Assembly: GCA_949130495.1 (NCBI GenBank)
Contig: OX422217.1
Location: forward strand, 572,108,606 to 572,172,605
Origin: Sambucus nigra
Lineage: Eukaryota; Streptophyta; Magnoliopsida; Dipsacales; Adoxaceae
Length of the DNA: 64,000 bases
Direction: 5' to 3'
Shown here: piece after piece, positions 61,178 through 64,000 of the stretch
Layout: each line of letters starts with the position of its first letter
Numbering within the stretch: the first letter of the stretch is position 1
Translations under genes and position numbers: made by a program
Notes under the pieces: generated by a model
What the model saw: the letters and a program-made list of their open reading frames with translations, nothing else
Databases searched by the model: none
Told to the model about the DNA's origin: nothing

Positions 61178-62480
61178 TTACAAAGAAAATTCCAAGAACA
61201 TACCAAAACACCTCAACCTACACCTACCCAAATTTCCCACAAACACAACCAGCTTTACACAAAACTTATCCTTAGCTACCTGATGGCCCTGACTCATCAT
61301 TATTACTTGCTCCTGGAGGCCCCCAAGTGTCCCACTCCAGATTAGTGTTCTAGATGCGCTCCACTCAACGGTACGCCTTAATAAGCTTTGATGAAACCAC
61401 CACACCTTCCTTCATGATATCAAAGGTGACAATCCATCTTTGCCCAATTTCCTCCTCCAAAGTCTTCCCAACTACCCGCTTGAGTAACCACTTCAAGTAA
61501 TCCCCAAACAAAAACTAGGACCATCTGATGGATTGTTATGGATGGGTAGATGATCGATGATGCTTCCATAGGGGCCCCAGAATCATGCTTAAGTACTTTG
61601 TCAAGTAATCCACCGAAAAAAATTGCTTATATAAGGAGGCTTGATCTTCTCCCATCCTACTTGGCACAGAAGCCACCAAGGAAAATAGAAGGAAGTTTAG
61701 CGACCTAGTATTTCCTTAATAGTAAAACAGGTCACAAATCAACTCATCACGACACAGACCAATGAAGGCATCGAGCCCCATGCTCCACGAACCAGTTAAC
61801 CCAGTTCTTCGTGAAAGGGCTGAAACTAAAGAAGGGTCTAATAAAGAAATTGGGAACACCTAATATAGGGTAATATGAGGAACCTCAAGGTGAAATATCT
61901 CAGAAAGCCATATGAATAGCATGATAAGGCCCCCAAAGAAACTCATACCGACCTTCTTTCCATGCATCCAGTCCATTCAAAGTCTCCCCAAACACCACTG
62001 TTATAGGACTGCAGTGGTATTACATCCACGCCACTACTTTGGACATCTGAGAATCAACCGCCAGGTCACCTGTCACCAATAAAAACCTAGTAGTCGGGCC
62101 CAAATCTACAGCTCCATCAAAATCAACATCATAAAAATCCCTTTGGTACACCGAGTCCATAACTTTCAGGTGGATGATATTTTTTCTGTGAACTAATGTC
62201 TGAGAAAGTGAGAGGGAGATACGAAGAAACTCTGCTAAAGACACACGAGGAGAATGGGAAACATTGGCCATAGCCATTGCTACACTAGGGCTGATACCCA
62301 GCATCGTAAAAAAGTCATCATAGGTGGGGCACGCCTCATTTAAGCCTAACCTAAAGAAATGGTCTTTAGGGTACAAAAAATGTAATGTTGCTTCTAGAAG
62401 ATTCCATTCTATGCCTCGGATATCTGGAGAGACATTTACAAAGAAAAAGGAAGCTACAAAAGAGAGAATGAGAAAGATGG
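61178..62480 (-). pseudogene. Antisense DUF7745-like gene, Tat element 2
   Basis: Minus-strand reading: LLEATLHFLYPKDHFFRLGL, then NEACPTYDDFFTMLGI (62400-62300) and a helical region to 62020. This resembles the start of DUF7745 proteins, where F-x-F-x-x-x-E-x-x-P-T-x-E/D-E/D-F/Y-x-x-x-L is conserved. Downstream VPNFFIRPF...NWVNWFVEHGA (61850-61780) is shared with element 1. Stops and frameshifts interrupt the middle. The gene is opposite to pol. Domain name from memory of plant retrotransposon proteins; moderately uncertain. Confidence 0.5.
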
Positions 62481-62497
62481 TGAAGAAAACATCCCAA

Positions 62498-62513
62498 AAC
62501 CCCTTTTTATACT
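62498..62513 (-). promoter_or_regulatory. TATA-like box for the antisense gene, element 2
   Basis: The minus strand reads TTTTAGTATAAAAAGGGG, about 20-100 bases upstream of the antisense reading. It is in the same relative position as the box at 11236 in element 1. Confidence 0.4.
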
Positions 62514-63690
62514 AAAATGTCCCCACAAAGAGACGAAGCATTCAAAGACTCACCGGTTTCCCTACCCCCGTAGTACACAAAGTACATAAAAAGTGCAATC
62601 AAAGGCAAAGGAGTGATTTGGACTTGACCCTTATTCCGATAGGCGGGTCAAGGGGTATGTCGATCACCAACCCATCTTTTTTTTGAAAATCCCTTTTTCC
62701 TCTTTTATAAAAAAACAATTTCCAAAATAAAAAAAAATACTTTGAAAAAAATAGTCAATCTTTGTGTTGTTTCTTTTCGAAAAGTTATTACTTTCCCTTT
62801 TTATAAGTAATTTCTAAAACATTTTCATTTTACTTCAAGCCCCTTTGTCATTTTTATCCCTATCTTTGAAAAATAAATAAAAAAGCTCAGCAGTAAATTA
62901 AAACTTCATATGGACTAAGCTACTAAATAAAGATAATCAAACGAGATGCATCTCTTTATTTCCTTTTTGAGGCTCTTTTTAGGTACAAAGCCACTAAATC
63001 AAGCATATATCATGGCCAAGCTCCCCCACTTACAACAAGGGATCTGTAAAGAAATCCCCAAAGGAAATAACTAAAAATGGATGCCACATCTCCCTCCATG
63101 ATCTATTTCACCACCCTCTCTCTAAGGTAGCAGACATACCCAAACTTATACCCTAATAGCCTCTGCATCTAGACTTGCATATCTGTAACCTCCGCAACCA
63201 TCGAAGACAAATGCCAAGGGTAGAAGGTCACATATATCTTTGGTAAAGAGTCAAAAATCTACACAGAAGAAAATTTCTAAAGCCATAGAAAAGACAAAAA
63301 AGGTAGTAACCTTTCTCCCTCACCAAGAAGTCCAAGAGTTCGTGTCCTATGCCGATAGGCACCTCCCCAGACCTGGTTATTGGCAGTCCCCTCCAAATTT
63401 CATCCAAAAATTTTCTTAAAAATTCCTAAAAAAATCACTGCAATGTCTAGAACATTATTTCTCCAAAGAAAATCCCTTTTCGAGCACCTACAAACTCTCA
63501 TAAATCTCTGAAATGAGCAATAATGTTAACTTTTGTCATCAACATTTCCTCAACGGAACCAAAAGTGTGCTTGCACTAGAAACCCCCTACACCTTCCTTA
63601 AGGGAACCAAGAATCCAAAGTGCACCTGCACAAACTGAAGGTCCTTAGAATTTACCACAACATATTTAGGTCCACAACATCGACGTCAAA
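62514..63690. other. Spacer upstream of the antisense gene, element 2
   Basis: Non-coding, A/T-rich. It has CCGATAGGCACC and TGGCAGTCCCC-type motifs and AAAATTCCTAAAAAAAT at 63340-63440, like 11260-11480 in element 1. Nothing else seen. Confidence 0.45.
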
Positions 63691-64000
63691 TATCCACATA
63701 ATTGAACTCAACCCGCAGAATTTGTCACTATAACTTAAGCTACATTGAATGGACCTCAACATGTTGAACATGTTATCTCACTCTTTAGTCCTATAGAATT
63801 TACCTCGACTTGCTGAATCGGTTTCTGCATCCATAGGTCTATATAATCAACCCCAACCCTCTTTAAGTCCACAGAATTGACCTCGACTCGCAGAATTGGC
63901 TGTCATAACTTAAAGTCCACATAATTGACCTCAGCCTGTAAAATCGATAACTATAACTTAAGGTTTGATAAATTGGACTCAACTTGGTGAATCGATCATC
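63690..64000. repeat. Start of the 47-bp tandem array, Tat element 2
   Basis: Repeated CAGAATTGACCTCGACTCGC and TTTGTCACTATAACTTAAG units, homologous to 11820-12830, cut by the window edge. Confidence 0.75.

Larger units (their letters stand above)
37486..64000 (+). mobile_element. Tat-lineage Ty3/gypsy retrotransposon, element 2 (continues beyond window)
   Basis: This is a second, more decayed copy of the element 1 family. gag lies at 37486-38340, protease at 39300-39704 plus 44453, a linker at 44500-45574, RT at 57546-58300, RNase H at 58400-58900, the second RNase H at 58980-59400, integrase at 59450-60722, an antisense gene at 61180-62500 and the tandem array from 63700. It is split by a copia-like element (39705-44452) and by CACTA 2 (45575-57545). 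The 5' end is replaced by an inverted LTR fragment, and the 3' LTR lies outside the window. Confidence 0.85.

Overview
The window is plant nuclear DNA, most likely from an angiosperm and probably a eudicot. The evidence is Ty3/gypsy (Tat-type) and Tekay-type LTR retrotransposons, two CACTA (En/Spm) DNA transposons, and captured intron-containing plant gene pieces: chloroplast leaf-type ferredoxin-NADP+ reductase, a GAUT-type galacturonosyltransferase, 6-phosphogluconolactonase and an extra-large G protein. I see no intact host gene. Nearly every coding stretch is a decayed transposon ORF or a captured gene fragment.

Layout. (1) 1-14,950: a plus-strand Tat-lineage element, cut by the window edge inside gag. 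It has protease, RT, RNase H, a second RNase H split by a 926-bp solo LTR (4755-5680), integrase, an antisense gene with a plant mobile domain (PMD) and its own TATA-like box, a 47-bp tandem array, and a long 3' LTR. (2) 14,951-16,580: ~165-bp repeats interrupted by a ~960-bp foldback (long hairpin). (3) 16,580-19,665 and 36,882-37,485: an inverted, minus-strand Tat LTR with its primer site, split by (4) a minus-strand Tekay-like element (19,666-36,881) that has long LTRs, a tRNA-iMet primer site and almost no internal region. (5) Inside the Tekay LTR lies CACTA element 1 (24,800-34,173, target duplication TCT), which has no recognisable transposase but carries FNR, GAUT and unassigned exons. 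(6) 37,485-64,000: a second plus-strand Tat element. It is interrupted by a minus-strand non-autonomous copia-like element (39,705-44,452, TSD TGCGA/TCCGA) and by CACTA element 2 (45,575-57,545, TSD CTA). CACTA 2 carries a decayed TNP2-type transposase, a TNPA-like ORF, and 6PGL and XLG fragments.

The genes do not form a working pathway. The interest lies in the nesting: host gene pieces inside CACTA, inside Tekay, inside Tat. It also lies in gene capture by two independent CACTA elements, antisense genes carried by the Tat family, and a long perfectly centred hairpin. All family names come from reading motifs by eye. Element ends are firm where target duplications are visible (solo LTR, copia-like, both CACTAs) and approximate elsewhere.
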